Of a DNA stretch of 64,000 nt, positions 26,577 to 37,300 are shown one piece after another; within the stretch, counting starts at the first letter, position 1; every line of letters begins with the position of its first letter. The position numbers and the translations under genes were made by a program. The stretch spans positions 100,325 to 164,324 of the forward strand of contig NZ_BMFW01000006.1 of NCBI RefSeq assembly GCF_014639275.1, written 5' to 3'. This stretch comes from Arthrobacter liuii (lineage in GTDB: Bacteria; Actinomycetota; Actinomycetes; Actinomycetales; Micrococcaceae). The notes under the pieces were generated by a model. That model was not told where the DNA came from. It saw only the letters and a program-made list of their open reading frames with translations, and ran no database searches.

Positions 26577-29261
26577 TCAGCCCAGCATTGCCCTGCGGGC
26601 ACTGTCGGTACGTTGGGCGGCATTGCCGATGCGCACGTCAGCGGCGAGGATAGTGGCCCCGGCGGGGCCGCACAAAACAGGGTTGAATTCCACCAGTGCG
26701 ATTTCCGGGTGGTTGTCCTTCATCCAGGCCAGCCTGCCGGCGAGGTCTTCCAGCGCCGCCACGTCGACGGCGGGCAGGCCCTGGTAGCCGAAGAGCTTCC
26801 GGGACGCCCGGGGCGCCCTGATGAAATCGTGGACGTCCGCCTCGTAGAGCGGGGGAACCCGGTGCGACCAGTCGTCCAGGAGGTTCACGGCGTCGCCGGC
26901 GAGTCCGAAGGAGATGACCGGACCCAGCAGCGGATCCTCGATGGCCCGGAACGTGCAGGCCTGTCCCACCGGGGCCATGGCCTGCACTTCGAGCGCCGGG
27001 TCTCCGTAGGCGGCGAGCGCGCGCCGCATCTGCAGCACGTTCAGGCGCAGCGACTCCGCGTCCTCGATGCCAAGCCGCACCCCGCCGAGGTCCAGCCGGT
27101 GCCGGAGGGAGGGCACGGTGGTCTTCAGCACCACCGGCCAGCCCAGTGCGTCTGCCGCTGCCACCGCCTCATCAGGGGTGGTAAACGGTGCCGACGGCAG
27201 CACGGAAATGCCGTAATGGCCCAGCAGGGAAGCCGTTGCCGCCGGGTCCAGTTGCTTGAGTTGCTCGCCCGTGACGTCGCGCAGCAGTTCGTCGAGCCCT
27301 GCCGCTGCCTGCCGGGGGTCGCAGCCGGCGGGTTCCACGAACTGCCCCTGGTCGCGCGCTGCCCACGCGGCGTACCGCACGACGGCGGAGAGGGCGGCCA
27401 CGGCGGCGCCGGGGTTTGAGAAGCAGGGGACGGTGCAGCCGTCCGTTCCCACCAGGCCTTCCACGTGGATGGCAGGGTCCAGGATGCCGGTGAAGGCAGC
27501 CACCACCGGCTTCCCCGCGCTGGCGGAGCATTCGGCCAGCACCTGCGCCACGGCGTCGGCGGTCAGCCCACGGGCCGGCAGCAGTGCGGCAACGGCGGCG
27601 TGCACTGCGTCCGAAGCCAGGGCGTCGAGGAGGGCCTTCCGCAGTGCGGGCAACGCCACGGACTGGCCTGCGTCGAGGTCGAGTCCGGAAACCACCTGCG
27701 CCACTCCCAGGCCGTGCGCCGCTGCGCTGTCCGCCACCACGTTGCCCAGCGCCTGGGAGTTGCTGAAGATGGCGACGTCGTGCCCGGCGGGAAGCGGCTG
27801 GCCTGAGACCACCTGGGCCACGTCCATCAGCTGTTCCACGGTTTCGACGCGGATCACGCCTGACTGGCGCAGCATGGCGTCCAGCGCGCCGGCCGGCGCC
27901 TGCGTGGTCCGGACGGCATGTCCCGGGGGGAGTCGAAGCCCCATGGTGTCCGATTTGGCGACGATGACCGGCTTGGTGCGGGCCAGCCGGCGGGCGATGC
28001 GGGAGAACTTGCGCGGGTTGCCGATGGACTCCAGGTACAGGCCCACCGCCGAGGTGTCGGCGTCGTCCTCCCAGTACTGCATCATGTCGTTGCCGGAAAC
28101 ATCCGCCCTGTTGCCCGCCGAGAGGAGGCTTGACACTCCCACCCGGCGCCGGCTGGAGGCGGCGTAGAGCGAGACGCCGATAGCCGCGGACTGGCTGAAC
28201 AGGCCAAGGCCGCCGCGCAGCGGCATGGTGGGCGCCATGGAGGCGTTCAGTGATACGTCCGGATGGGTGTTGGCGATGCCCAGCGACGCCGGCCCGATCA
28301 CCCGCATCCCGTTCGCCCTGGCCTGGCGCACCAGGGCGCGCTGCCGCAGCAGGCCGCGTTCGCCGTCGTCCCCGAAGCCCGCCGACGCGATCACCACGCC
28401 TTTGACGCCTGCCGCCGCGCACTCTTCCACCACGCCGGCAACCTCTTCGTAGGGCACGGCGATGATAGCCAGCTGGACGGGCTCGGGAACCTCCGAGAGC
28501 TTGCCGTAGGACATCATGCCCGCCAGCTCCAGCGCCTCGGGGTTGATGGCATAGACCGAGCCGCGGAAACCGCCCTCGATGATGTGCTCCAGCAGCTGGT
28601 ACCCCACGGTCCCCCACTTGCGGCTGGCACCGATCACGGCAACGGACGACGGCGCCAGCAGGTCCCGGACGCTCCTCGCCTCGGCACGGTGTTCGCGGGA
28701 TTCCATCACCGCGCGGGACTTTTCGGTGGGGTCGACGTTGAACTCGAGGCTGACCACGCCGTCATCGAAATGGCGTTTGACGTCATAGCCGGCGTCGGAG
28801 AAGACCATCAGCATCTTGCGGTTCTCCGGCAGCACCTCTGCCGTGAACTTCCGGATCCCGTTTTCGTGCGCGGCGGCGGCGAGGTGCTCCAGCAGGATGG
28901 ATCCGATGCCCCTCCCCTGGTGGGCGTCCGCAATGTTGAAGGCCACCTCTGCCTCGGTGGGATCGGCAAGCCGGTCGTAGCGGCCGATGCCGATGATTTC
29001 GCCATGGATGGTGATGACGAAGGCCACCCGGTCCTTGTAGTCCACTTCGGTGAAGCGCTTGAGCTCCTTGGCGGACAACCTGGCCTTGAACGCGAAAAAG
29101 CGCATGTAGATTGAATTCTGCGACTGCCCGGTATGGAAGGCCTGGACAGCGTCCGCATCCGACGGGTGGATGGGGCGAAGGTGCGCCGTTCCGCCGTCGC
29201 GCAGGACGACATCGGCTTCCCAATGTTCCGGATATTCGCCGTCCCCGGGCTGATCCACCAT
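26577..29261 (-). CDS. GNAT acetyltransferase fused to NDP-forming acyl-CoA synthetase (Pat-like)
   Basis: The 894-aa protein has an N-terminal GNAT domain (about 20-180, with AHQGRGIGSILLEHL as the acetyl-CoA loop). It is followed by a CoA-binding domain (about 200-320, VAVIGASRKWGTVG), a succinyl-CoA-synthetase-like flavodoxin part (SLLSAGNRADVSGND) and an ATP-grasp domain (about 670-890). Such proteins act as protein lysine acetyltransferases, often on acetyl-CoA synthetase, and the synthetase part is often catalytically inactive. Having the GNAT first is the opposite of the classical enterobacterial Pat order. A TAGGCT ending 6 nt before the ATG suggests a leaderless mRNA. Confidence 0.87.
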   Translation of the reverse strand: MVDQPGDGEYPEHWEADVVLRDGGTAHLRPIHPSDADAVQAFHTGQSQNSIYMRFFAFKARLSAKELKRFTEVDYKDRVAFVITIHGEIIGIGRYDRLADPTEAEVAFNIADAHQGRGIGSILLEHLAAAAHENGIRKFTAEVLPENRKMLMVFSDAGYDVKRHFDDGVVSLEFNVDPTEKSRAVMESREHRAEARSVRDLLAPSSVAVIGASRKWGTVGYQLLEHIIEGGFRGSVYAINPEALELAGMMSYGKLSEVPEPVQLAIIAVPYEEVAGVVEECAAAGVKGVVIASAGFGDDGERGLLRQRALVRQARANGMRVIGPASLGIANTHPDVSLNASMAPTMPLRGGLGLFSQSAAIGVSLYAASSRRRVGVSSLLSAGNRADVSGNDMMQYWEDDADTSAVGLYLESIGNPRKFSRIARRLARTKPVIVAKSDTMGLRLPPGHAVRTTQAPAGALDAMLRQSGVIRVETVEQLMDVAQVVSGQPLPAGHDVAIFSNSQALGNVVADSAAAHGLGVAQVVSGLDLDAGQSVALPALRKALLDALASDAVHAAVAALLPARGLTADAVAQVLAECSASAGKPVVAAFTGILDPAIHVEGLVGTDGCTVPCFSNPGAAVAALSAVVRYAAWAARDQGQFVEPAGCDPRQAAAGLDELLRDVTGEQLKQLDPAATASLLGHYGISVLPSAPFTTPDEAVAAADALGWPVVLKTTVPSLRHRLDLGGVRLGIEDAESLRLNVLQMRRALAAYGDPALEVQAMAPVGQACTFRAIEDPLLGPVISFGLAGDAVNLLDDWSHRVPPLYEADVHDFIRAPRASRKLFGYQGLPAVDVAALEDLAGRLAWMKDNHPEIALVEFNPVLCGPAGATILAADVRIGNAAQRTDSARRAMLG

Positions 29262-29267
29262 AGGCTT

Positions 29268-29273
29268 AGCCTA
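29268..29273 (-). promoter_or_regulatory. -10 hexamer TAGGCT, possible leaderless start
   Basis: TAGGCT ends 6 nt before the ATG of the Pat-like gene. It is part of the palindrome TAGGCTTAGCCTA in the divergent region with parC. Confidence 0.45.
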
Positions 29274-29337
29274 GCCAAAAACTAACGCAGCACACCCCAA
29301 AGGCTGCGCAGGAACCCCCGAAGGATTCACCAAACCC

Positions 29338-31857
29338 ATGGCCCGCCGCCAAAGTTCAAAGCCCATCGTGGACGACAGCTACACGGAAAACATCGTCGAT
29401 ATCGATGTGACGTCCGAAATGCAGGGCTCCTTCCTGGAGTACGCGTACTCGGTGATCTACTCCCGGGCCCTTCCCGATGCCCGGGACGGACTCAAGCCGG
29501 TACAGCGCCGGATCCTGTACATGATGAGCGACATGGGCCTGCGCCCGGACCGCGGCCACGTCAAGAGCGCCCGCGTGGTGGGCGAGGTCATGGGCAAGCT
29601 GCACCCGCACGGTGATGCCGCCATCTACGACGCCATGGTGCGCATGGCGCAGGACTTCTCGCTGCGGCTGCCGCTGATTGACGGGCACGGCAACTTCGGC
29701 TCGCTCGACGACGGCCCGGCAGCACCGCGGTACACGGAAGCCAGGCTTGCTCCCGCCGCGCTCACGCTCACCAGCCACCTCGACGAAGATGTGGTGGACT
29801 TCGTTCCCAACTACGACAACCAGCTGACCCAGCCGGACGTCCTGCCCGCCGCCTTCCCCAACCTGCTGGTCAACGGCGCCACCGGCATCGCCGTCGGCAT
29901 GGCCACCAACATGGCCCCGCACAACCTGGTGGAAGTGATCTCCGCGGCCCGGCACCTGATCGCGCACCCCGACGCAACGCTGGATGACCTCATGCGGTTC
30001 GTTCCGGGCCCGGACCTGCCGAGCGGCGGCCGGATCGTGGGCCTGGACGGCATCCGCGATGCGTACGCCACTGGCCGGGGATCCTTCAAGACCCGGGCCA
30101 AGGTGGAGGTCGAACAGCTCTCCGCGCGCCGCACCGGCCTGGTGGTCACCGAGCTGCCGTACATGGTGGGCCCGGAAAAGGTGATCGAAAAGATCAAGGA
30201 TGCAGTCAACGCCAAGAAGTTGACCGGCATCAGCGACATCGTTGACCTGACGGACCGCAAGCACGGACTGCGGCTGGTGATCGAGCTCAAGAACGGCTTC
30301 AACCCGAACGCGGTCCTGCAGCAGCTCTACCGGTACACGCCGATGGAGGATTCCTTCGGCATCAACAACGTCACGCTGGTGGACGGCCAGCCGCAGACGC
30401 TGGGCCTGGTGGACCTGTTGAGCGTCTACGTCAACCACCGCATCAACGTTGTGCGGCGCCGGACCTCCTTCCGGCTTGGCAAGAAGAAGGACCGCCTGCA
30501 CATGGTGGAGGGCCTCCTCATCGCCATCGTTGACATCGACGAGGTCATCCAGATCATCCGGTCCTCGGACGAGGCCGCCGCAGCCCGTGAACGGCTGATG
30601 TCCATCTACGACCTCACCGAGATCCAGGCCAACTACATCCTGGAACTGCGGCTCCGCCAGCTGACCAAGTATTCCCGGATCGAACTGGAGAAGGAACAGG
30701 ACGAGCTCCGCCGTGAGATCGCTGACCTTGAGGCCATCCTGAACTCGGAGGAGCTCCTCCGCACCGTGGTGTCGGACGAGCTGGGCGCGATTGCCGAGGA
30801 ACACGGCACCCCCCGCCGCACCGTGCTTCTGGAGTCCGAAGCGGTGTCCCCCACCGTGGCCGCCGCCGAGCTTGTGGGGGCGAACGGCAAGAAGGGCAAG
30901 GCCGCGCCCCTGTCCCTGGAAATCGCCGACGACCCCTGCTGGGCAATCCTCACCGCGTCCGGGCAGGTGGCCCGCACCAGCAACCAGGAGCCACTGGCCG
31001 AGGCTGGGCCGCGGAGCAAGCATGACGTGTACCTGTCGGTGGTAAAGACCTCGGCCCGCGCCGAAATCGCGGCGGTCACCTCGCTGGGCCGCATGCTCCG
31101 GCTCCAGGTCATGGACATGCCCGTGGTGCCTCCGGTTTCCGGCCTGCCGAACCTGGTGGGCGGCGTTCCTGCCAAGGAGTTCCTCACCCTGGTGAAGGGT
31201 GAAACCCTGGTGGCGTTCGTGCGCCTTGACGAGGTGCTGGCCATCGGCACCGCCCAGGGCGTGGTGAAGCGCGTCCAGCCGGACTACCCGCTGAACCGGG
31301 AGGACTGGGAAGTCATCGCCCTCAAGGACAAGGACGTCGTGGTGGGAGTCGCTCCTGCCGGTGCGGATGACGCCGAACTGGTGTTCCTCACCCGGGAGGC
31401 CCAGCTGCTGAAGTTCCCCGCTGCCGCCGTCCGCCCCCAGGGGCGCACTGCCGGCGGCATGGCGGGGATCAAACTCGCGGCGGGTGACCAGGTGATCTTC
31501 TTCGGCGCCGTCCAGCCGAACGACGGGTCCGCCGTCGTCGTCACCATCGCCGGGACCAACGGCGCCCTGCCCGGCACCGCCCCCGGCACGGCCAAGGTAA
31601 CCGCGTTCGCCGAGTATCCCGTCAAGGGCCGCGCCACCGCCGGGGTGCGGTCGCACCGGTTCCTCAAGGGCGAGGACATGCTGCTGCTGGCCTGGGCCGG
31701 GCACGGGCCGGCCAAGGCATCGTCGGCCGGCGGAGTGGCGCGCTCGCTGCCGCAGGAGCATGGCCGGCGCGACGGCTCCGGTGTCCCGCTCTCCCAGGCC
31801 GTGGATGCGGTGGGTCCGGCCATGGCGTGGCCGGACGGGCCGGCAGCGGCGGAATAG
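29338..31857 (+). CDS. parC: Type IIA topoisomerase subunit A (ParC/GyrA paralogue)
   Basis: The 839-aa protein is the DNA-cleaving subunit of a type IIA topoisomerase, with catalytic Tyr132 in [11 protein letters not shown], the quinolone-region motif [12 protein letters not shown] at 89-100, a coiled-coil gate around 380-480, and a C-terminal beta-pinwheel from about 515. Actinobacteria normally have gyrA/gyrB near the origin plus this second pair. Its partner is the GyrB-like gene at 42219-44327. The clean GyrA box (QRRGGRG) is not visible, which favours topoisomerase IV. The spacing to the divergent Pat-like gene is 76 bp. Confidence 0.9.
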   Translation: MARRQSSKPIVDDSYTENIVDIDVTSEMQGSFLEYAYSVIYSRALPDARDGLKPVQRRILYMMSDMGLRPDRGHVKSARVVGEVMGKLHPHGDAAIYDAMVRMAQDFSLRLPLIDGHGNFGSLDDGPAAPRYTEARLAPAALTLTSHLDEDVVDFVPNYDNQLTQPDVLPAAFPNLLVNGATGIAVGMATNMAPHNLVEVISAARHLIAHPDATLDDLMRFVPGPDLPSGGRIVGLDGIRDAYATGRGSFKTRAKVEVEQLSARRTGLVVTELPYMVGPEKVIEKIKDAVNAKKLTGISDIVDLTDRKHGLRLVIELKNGFNPNAVLQQLYRYTPMEDSFGINNVTLVDGQPQTLGLVDLLSVYVNHRINVVRRRTSFRLGKKKDRLHMVEGLLIAIVDIDEVIQIIRSSDEAAAARERLMSIYDLTEIQANYILELRLRQLTKYSRIELEKEQDELRREIADLEAILNSEELLRTVVSDELGAIAEEHGTPRRTVLLESEAVSPTVAAAELVGANGKKGKAAPLSLEIADDPCWAILTASGQVARTSNQEPLAEAGPRSKHDVYLSVVKTSARAEIAAVTSLGRMLRLQVMDMPVVPPVSGLPNLVGGVPAKEFLTLVKGETLVAFVRLDEVLAIGTAQGVVKRVQPDYPLNREDWEVIALKDKDVVVGVAPAGADDAELVFLTREAQLLKFPAAAVRPQGRTAGGMAGIKLAAGDQVIFFGAVQPNDGSAVVVTIAGTNGALPGTAPGTAKVTAFAEYPVKGRATAGVRSHRFLKGEDMLLLAWAGHGPAKASSAGGVARSLPQEHGRRDGSGVPLSQAVDAVGPAMAWPDGPAAAE

Positions 31858-31866
31858 CGCCGGGGA

Positions 31867-31907
31867 ACAGCGTAGGCGGGGGCACAGCGTAGGCGGGGGC
31901 ACAGCGT
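31867..31907. repeat. 17-bp tandem repeat, 2.4 copies
   Basis: ACAGCGTAGGCGGGGGC occurs at 31867-31883 and 31884-31900, with a 7-bp partial third copy. It lies between the convergent parC and ABC permease genes. Confidence 0.85.
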
Positions 31908-31924
31908 TTGAGTGCGCCCGGTGC

Positions 31925-32725
31925 TCAGCCAGCTACGTCCCTGCGCCGGAAGCCCGCCACGGCGAGCGCAACCAGCACGGCAATGGTGGCTGTGGACACC
32001 AGCACGCTGTCCCAGGCAACGCCCTGCCTGAGGGGGTCGTGGGCGATGTACTGGAAGAACGGCGATACCTTCTGGATCCGGTCGAAGACGTCCACAAGCG
32101 GTGCCAGAGCGTTGACGATGTAGGCCAGGACCGCCAGCACGGCCGGAACTCCGCGGCTGAGACCGGTCCGGCCGGTGGCCGCTGAGAGCGCCAGGGCCAG
32201 GGAGCCGAAAACGACGCCCAGAAGTGCAAGGTGCAGCATGGCCGCAGCCACCTTGTCCGGCGGAAGGACAAGGTCCACCATGCTGCCCTCAAGCACCAGG
32301 GACACACCCATGACCGCGGCCAGCCCGAAGGTGCCCAGCACCATGGCGAGGAACTTGTCCACCACCACCCTGCCCCGGCCCACCGGGTTGGAAAGCAGCA
32401 GGTCCATGGTGTGCCGGTCCTCTTCCCCGCCAATGGCCCCCGCGCCGGCGCTGATGGCGTAGATCAGCACCGCAATGGGTCCCATGAAGGACAGGAGCTC
32501 CACCTGGATGTACCCGGTGGGAGTGGACATGTCGGCGCTGGAGGTGGCGAACAGGGAACGGAAGGCCTCCGGCATCTGCTCGATGAAGCCACTGATCGAG
32601 GGCTGGGACTGCACCGAAGGCCAAACGGCCGCGTACGTGGCCACGATGAGCGCCAGCGAGACTGCCCATGCAAGCAGCAACCGGCCCTGGTCCCTCAGCG
32701 TTTTCAGCAGGACGCTAGCCAGCAT
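31925..32725 (-). CDS. ABC exporter permease
   Basis: The 266-aa protein has six transmembrane segments of the ABC-2 type and a long extracytoplasmic loop (about 35-75). GGEEDRHTMDLLLSNPVGR near 98-116 is the typical cytoplasmic coupling stretch of this family. The ATG overlaps the ATPase gene end by 11 nt. A GTG 24 nt further up is possible. With the ATPase it forms an efflux system whose substrate (drug, peptide or lipid) cannot be deduced. Confidence 0.87.
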   Translation of the reverse strand: MLASVLLKTLRDQGRLLLAWAVSLALIVATYAAVWPSVQSQPSISGFIEQMPEAFRSLFATSSADMSTPTGYIQVELLSFMGPIAVLIYAISAGAGAIGGEEDRHTMDLLLSNPVGRGRVVVDKFLAMVLGTFGLAAVMGVSLVLEGSMVDLVLPPDKVAAAMLHLALLGVVFGSLALALSAATGRTGLSRGVPAVLAVLAYIVNALAPLVDVFDRIQKVSPFFQYIAHDPLRQGVAWDSVLVSTATIAVLVALAVAGFRRRDVAG

Positions 32726-33683
32726 GCTGCGCCGCCGATCCGGCCGCACTAAGGGCTGTGCCGCCGGCCTGGTCCATCCCGTAGTAGCTCAGGAACGTCT
32801 CCTCCAGCGGGGCCTCGGAGCATTCGAAGTCCTCCACTTCCCGGGCGCTGACCAGCTTCAACAGGGCGTCCAGGGCTGACTGCGGTGCGTTGCAGCTCAG
32901 CGTGCGGCCTTCCACCAGCAGGTCCCGCACCCCGGGCAGGCCTGCGAAATCCTCTGCGGCGACGTCCCCGGCAAAGCGTGCCCGGACCCGGTGCAGGGAG
33001 CGCGCGGCAAGGTCCTGCAACCGCTCCACCGCCACCAGCTTTCCCCCGCGCACTACCCCGATCCGGTCTGCGACGCGTTCCACCTCGCCCAGGACATGGG
33101 AAGAGAACAGCACCGAGCCGCCGTCGGCAGTGTGTTCACGCAGGATTGAGTGGAAGACCTGCTGGACCAGCGGGTCGATCCCGCTGGTCGGCTCGTCCAG
33201 AACCAGCAGCCGGGGCCGGGACATCACCGCCAGGACGACGGCGAGCTTCTGCCGGTTCCCGCGCGACAGCGTGCGGGCCGGGCGATCCAGGTCCAGGTCC
33301 AGCCGCGCCGCGACCTCGGCCGCCCGGTTGGCGTCGTCCCGGTGCCGCAGGTGGGCGCAGTAGGCCACGTGCTGCCGGCCGGTGAGGCGGTCGTAAAGTG
33401 CCGGTTCCCCTGGCACGTAGCCCACCACCCGGTGGACTTCGCGGGACTGCCGCCACGCGTCGAGCCCCAGCACGGACGCTGTGCCGGACGTGGGCCGGAG
33501 CATCCCCATCAGGAGCCGTATCGTGGTGGTTTTGCCTGCCCCGTTCGGGCCCAGGTATCCGAACACCTCGCCCGGTCCAATGGTGAGGCTGACGCCGTCG
33601 AGCGCCGTGTTCCTGCCGAACTGCTTGGTCACGCCGGCGAGCTGCACCATGCTTTCCGCTCCCACTGGGGCTTCCGGGCTCAT
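32715..33683 (-). CDS. ABC exporter ATPase
   Basis: The 322-aa protein is an ATP-binding subunit with Walker A GPNGAGKTT at 45-53, signature LSRGNRQKL, Walker B LLVLDEPTSGID and the H-loop FSSHVLGEVE. The C-terminal 90 residues form the small accessory domain seen in DrrA/NatA-type exporters. It is coupled to the ABC-2 permease gene. A TAGCCT ending 6 nt before the ATG fits a leaderless start and diverges from that of the DinB gene. Confidence 0.92.
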   Translation of the reverse strand: MSPEAPVGAESMVQLAGVTKQFGRNTALDGVSLTIGPGEVFGYLGPNGAGKTTTIRLLMGMLRPTSGTASVLGLDAWRQSREVHRVVGYVPGEPALYDRLTGRQHVAYCAHLRHRDDANRAAEVAARLDLDLDRPARTLSRGNRQKLAVVLAVMSRPRLLVLDEPTSGIDPLVQQVFHSILREHTADGGSVLFSSHVLGEVERVADRIGVVRGGKLVAVERLQDLAARSLHRVRARFAGDVAAEDFAGLPGVRDLLVEGRTLSCNAPQSALDALLKLVSAREVEDFECSEAPLEETFLSYYGMDQAGGTALSAAGSAAQHAG

Positions 33684-33689
33684 GCCGAA

Positions 33690-33695
33690 AGGCTA
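33690..33695 (-). promoter_or_regulatory. -10 hexamer TAGCCT, possible leaderless start
   Basis: The hexamer ends 6 nt before the ATG of the ABC ATPase gene. Confidence 0.42.
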
Positions 33696-33740
33696 GCCGG
33701 GCGGCTGCGTGCGTCCCAGAGTCTTTTGGCCCGCACCGCT

Positions 33741-33746
33741 TAGACT
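33741..33746 (+). promoter_or_regulatory. -10 hexamer TAGACT, possible leaderless start
   Basis: The hexamer ends 6 nt before the ATG of the DinB-like gene, and no Shine-Dalgarno sequence is present between them. Confidence 0.45.
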
Positions 33747-33752
33747 GCTCCC

Positions 33753-34271
33753 ATGCCTATCGTTCCTGATGAAAAGGACTGGACCTGGGTCCTGTCCCGC
33801 CCCTGCCCGGAATGCAATTTCGACTCCTCCACCGCCACCCCCTCAACAGTCCCCGGAAGCATCGAAAGCATGATCCCCCGGTGGCTCGCCGTGCTCCGCC
33901 GGCCGGATGCGGCGGATCGCCCGGACGACCAGACGTGGTCCGCGGTGGAGTATGCGTGCCACGTGCGGGACGTCTTCACCCTTTTCGTCCAGCGGCTGAA
34001 CCTGATGCTGACGGAGGACGGCGCCCGCTTCGCTGACTGGGACCAGGACCTGACAGCCATCGAACAGGACTACGCCAACGCGGACCCGTCGGCGGTTGGC
34101 CCCGAGCTGGCGGCGGAAGGACACGAGGCCGCCGAATCGTTCGCCCGGGTCCGGGAAGAGGACTGGGGACGCAGGGGGCTGCGCAGCAACGGTTCGGAGT
34201 TCACCGTCCTCACGCTCTCCCGATACTTCCTGCACGACGTCGTCCATCACCTGCACGACGTCGACGGCTAA
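33753..34271 (+). CDS. DinB-like putative metalloenzyme
   Basis: The 172-aa protein is predicted to be a four-helix bundle of the DinB/YfiT superfamily. The three metal-ligand histidines are plausible at YACHVRDVF (near 70) and at HDVVHHLHDV near the C-terminus. Some relatives in actinobacteria are mycothiol-dependent transferases, which is a possibility but not proven here. The gene stands alone, divergent from the ABC exporter and convergent with cydDC. Confidence 0.82.
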   Translation: MPIVPDEKDWTWVLSRPCPECNFDSSTATPSTVPGSIESMIPRWLAVLRRPDAADRPDDQTWSAVEYACHVRDVFTLFVQRLNLMLTEDGARFADWDQDLTAIEQDYANADPSAVGPELAAEGHEAAESFARVREEDWGRRGLRSNGSEFTVLTLSRYFLHDVVHHLHDVDG

Positions 34272-34331
34272 GGGCACGGTTTCCTGCGCCCCAAGCCGCT
34301 GAGCCCTCAGTCCGCCAAGCCCCTCCCGGAC

Positions 34332-37300
34332 CTAGCGGAAGGTTGCCAGTCGTCCCGCGGGCTGTTCGGAGGAGGCCGGGAGATCCAGCCGGGCATCATG
34401 GGCCTGGATGTCCGCAGGGTTGTGGGTGACCAGTACCACGGTGCGGTCCCGCAGTCCGGTGCGCAGGTCCGCCAGCATGGCGGCCGCCGATTCCGCGTCG
34501 AGGTGGGCGGTGGGCTCGTCCAGCAGGATTACCTCCGCACCTGTCAGCAGGGTTCGTGCAACGGCCAGGCGCTGGCGCTCGCCGCCGCTCAGGAAGGCAC
34601 CGCCGGGGCCGATCCGGGTGTCCAGCCCCGACGGCAGGCGGCGCACCAACCCGGAAAGTCCGACGGCGGCGAGGACGGCTTCCAGCGCATCGTCCGCGGG
34701 CGCCGGTGCGCCATTCGCGGACGGCCGCCCCAGCAGCAGGTTGCCGCGGATGGTGGAGTCGAACAGGTGGGCCTCCTGCGGACACCACGCCGCCCGGCCG
34801 GTGACCTGCGCCTGTCCTGCCGCCGGCGGCAGGAAGCCCAGCAGCACCGAGAGCAGGGTGGATTTTCCCGAACCCGATGGCCCGGTAACCGCCAGCCAGC
34901 GCCCGGGCCCTGCCACCGCGTCGACGCCGGCGAAGACCAGCGGACCGTCAGGCCACGCCGCGGCCAGGTTCACCAGTTCAAGGCCTGGCGCCCGGCCGGG
35001 CCTGGCAGGGACGGGCTGCAGGCCATCGCGCGGGTCACGCTCATGCCCGGGCGTCCCGGCTGCGTATTCGCCGGTCCGTGATGGACCGCCCTCGAGGGCC
35101 CCGGACTCCCCCACCCGTCGCATGACGGCACGCAGCGCCGGGAACTGCCGTACCGCCGTCGTCATCGCTGCGTAGGGTTCCACCAACGCCAGCAGGAGGA
35201 GGACCACCACCGCCGCGGTGGCCGGGGCAACCCGGGCAGCCAGGACCTCGGGGCCCGCCAGCCAAGCAGCCGCAAGGGCAGCGGTTCCGCAGGCAGCGGT
35301 GGCGACGGCGTGTCCCAGCCCATCGGCCCAGGCTGAGCGCTGGGATGCCCGGGTGGCGTGCCGGTCCTCCGCCAGCACCGCCTCAAGCACGCGCGGCGCC
35401 ACGCCGTTTGCGTGCAGTTCCGCCCGTGCGTCGAGGGCCGCGGTGATCCGGCGCAGGACGCCGGAGCGCAGGGACTGTTCGGCGCTGGCGGACTTGCGGT
35501 CGCCCCACAGGGCGGCCGTGGGCGCCAGCAGCAGGCCGCTGATGGCTGCGCAAACCACTGCTGGAAGGGCAGCCGGCACCAGGACGCCGGTGGCAGCCAC
35601 CGCAAGCGCGGACACGGCAAGGGCCGTAACGGGCGGCAGGACCACGCGCGGCAGGAGGTCACGGACCGTGTCGACGTCGTCGATCACCGTGCCCAGCACG
35701 TTGCCGCCCTGCAGGAGCCGGCGCAATGACAGCGCCCTGCGGCTCAGGGACTCCCAAAGCCGGCCGCGAAGGCGGGTGAGGGCGGCGAAGACGGCATCAT
35801 GCAGCAGCAGCCGCTCCCAGTACCGGAACACCGCCCGGCCAATGCCGAAGAAGCGCACGCCGACGATGGCGGTCAGGAGGTAGAGGATGGGCGGCTGCTC
35901 GCTGGCCCGGATGATGAGCCAGCCGGACAGGCCGGAAAGCGCGACGGCGAAGACGGCCGCCAAGGTGCCCAAGATGGCCGCGGCCGCGAATTTGCCCCGC
36001 ACCGGCGCCAGGAGTGCGGCAAGGAGGCGGGCGGCGCCGGCGGGCTGACGGTCGGATTCGGTGAAACTGGTGTTGGCGGGGCTCTCTGTGTCGAGGCTGC
36101 CCGCGGAGTCGCTGGCTGTCCCGGCGCTGCCCGCAGCGGGGCCGCCTGTGATGCCGGTGCTGGCGCTGGCGGGCAGGAGCCCGGCAACGCTGCCATGGTG
36201 CTGCGCAGGCGTGGCAGCGTTGCCCGGAGGCAGCACGGGCACCAGCAGGTCGGCAAGCTGCCGGGTGCGCTGGTTGTGGGCCACCAGGATCAAGGTGACC
36301 TGGCCTCGAAGCCGGCGGATGGCGTCCTCGACGATGGCTGCCGAGGCGTCGTCCAGGTGGGCGGTGGGCTCGTCCAGCAGGAGGAGGGTGGCGCCGGCCT
36401 CGATCCGTGCCAGCCCGCGGGCCAGTGCCACGCGGCGCAGTTCGCCCGGGCTCAGCTCCGCCTGGTGCTTTCCTGCCAGATGCCCGGCTCCGGCGCGTGC
36501 CAGGCACCGGCGGGCAGCGTCTTCGGCGGCGAACCGGTCCGGGCCATGGCCGGACTCCGCGGAGAGGTACAGCAGCACCTCGTCCAGGACGGTTCCGGCC
36601 ACCATGACGGGATGCTGCGGCACCCAGGCCACTGTGCTGCGGTCCAGGCCGCTTATGGATCCGGTGATGCGGGTACCGTCGCCGGTGCCGATGGTGCCGG
36701 CCAGTACGCCCAGCACGGTGCTTTTCCCGGCGCCGCTGGGACCATCCAGGGCGGTGATCCTGTCCTGGGGTGCTGTGAATGTGAGGGGCCCGACGGCGGC
36801 ACCGGAGCGCCCTGCGTACGTCACGGTGAGTCCGGTGACCTCAAGCGGCGCGCCCGGCCGGCCGGCCTTGGCCGCGGGCAAGGGGGTTGCCTCGGGCGCA
36901 CCGGTTACGGCGGCCGTGTCCGCGAGCGCCACCCTGCCGTCGTCGCTGGCGTGGTGGGCCGTGCCCAGCTCCCGCAGCGGAAGGTAGCAGTCCGGGGCCA
37001 GGAGGAGCGCCAGCAGCCCGGCTTCCAGCGGCATGTCGCCGTGGACCAGACGGACTCCGATGAAGACGGCCACCACGGCAACCGAAATGGTGGCGATGAG
37101 TTCCAGGGCCAGGGCGGACAGGAACGCGGTCCGCAGGGTGCCCATGGTGCGCGAGCGGTACTCCTCTGAGATTTCCTCCAGGGCCTTGCGCTGGGCGGTG
37201 GCACGTCCCAGCCCCACCAGGACCGGCAGGCCCTTGGCGAGCTCGAGCATGTGCGCGGACAACCGTGCCAGCGAAGCCTGTGCCTGCCGCACGTTGTCCC

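Noticed and set aside
26367..29114. Plus-strand frames opposite the Pat-like gene
   Set aside because: They lie over a clear coding sequence and have no protein-family features.
29356..31902. 848-aa minus-strand frame opposite parC
   Set aside because: Low-complexity Gly/Val/His composition and complete overlap with a certain gene; a shadow frame.
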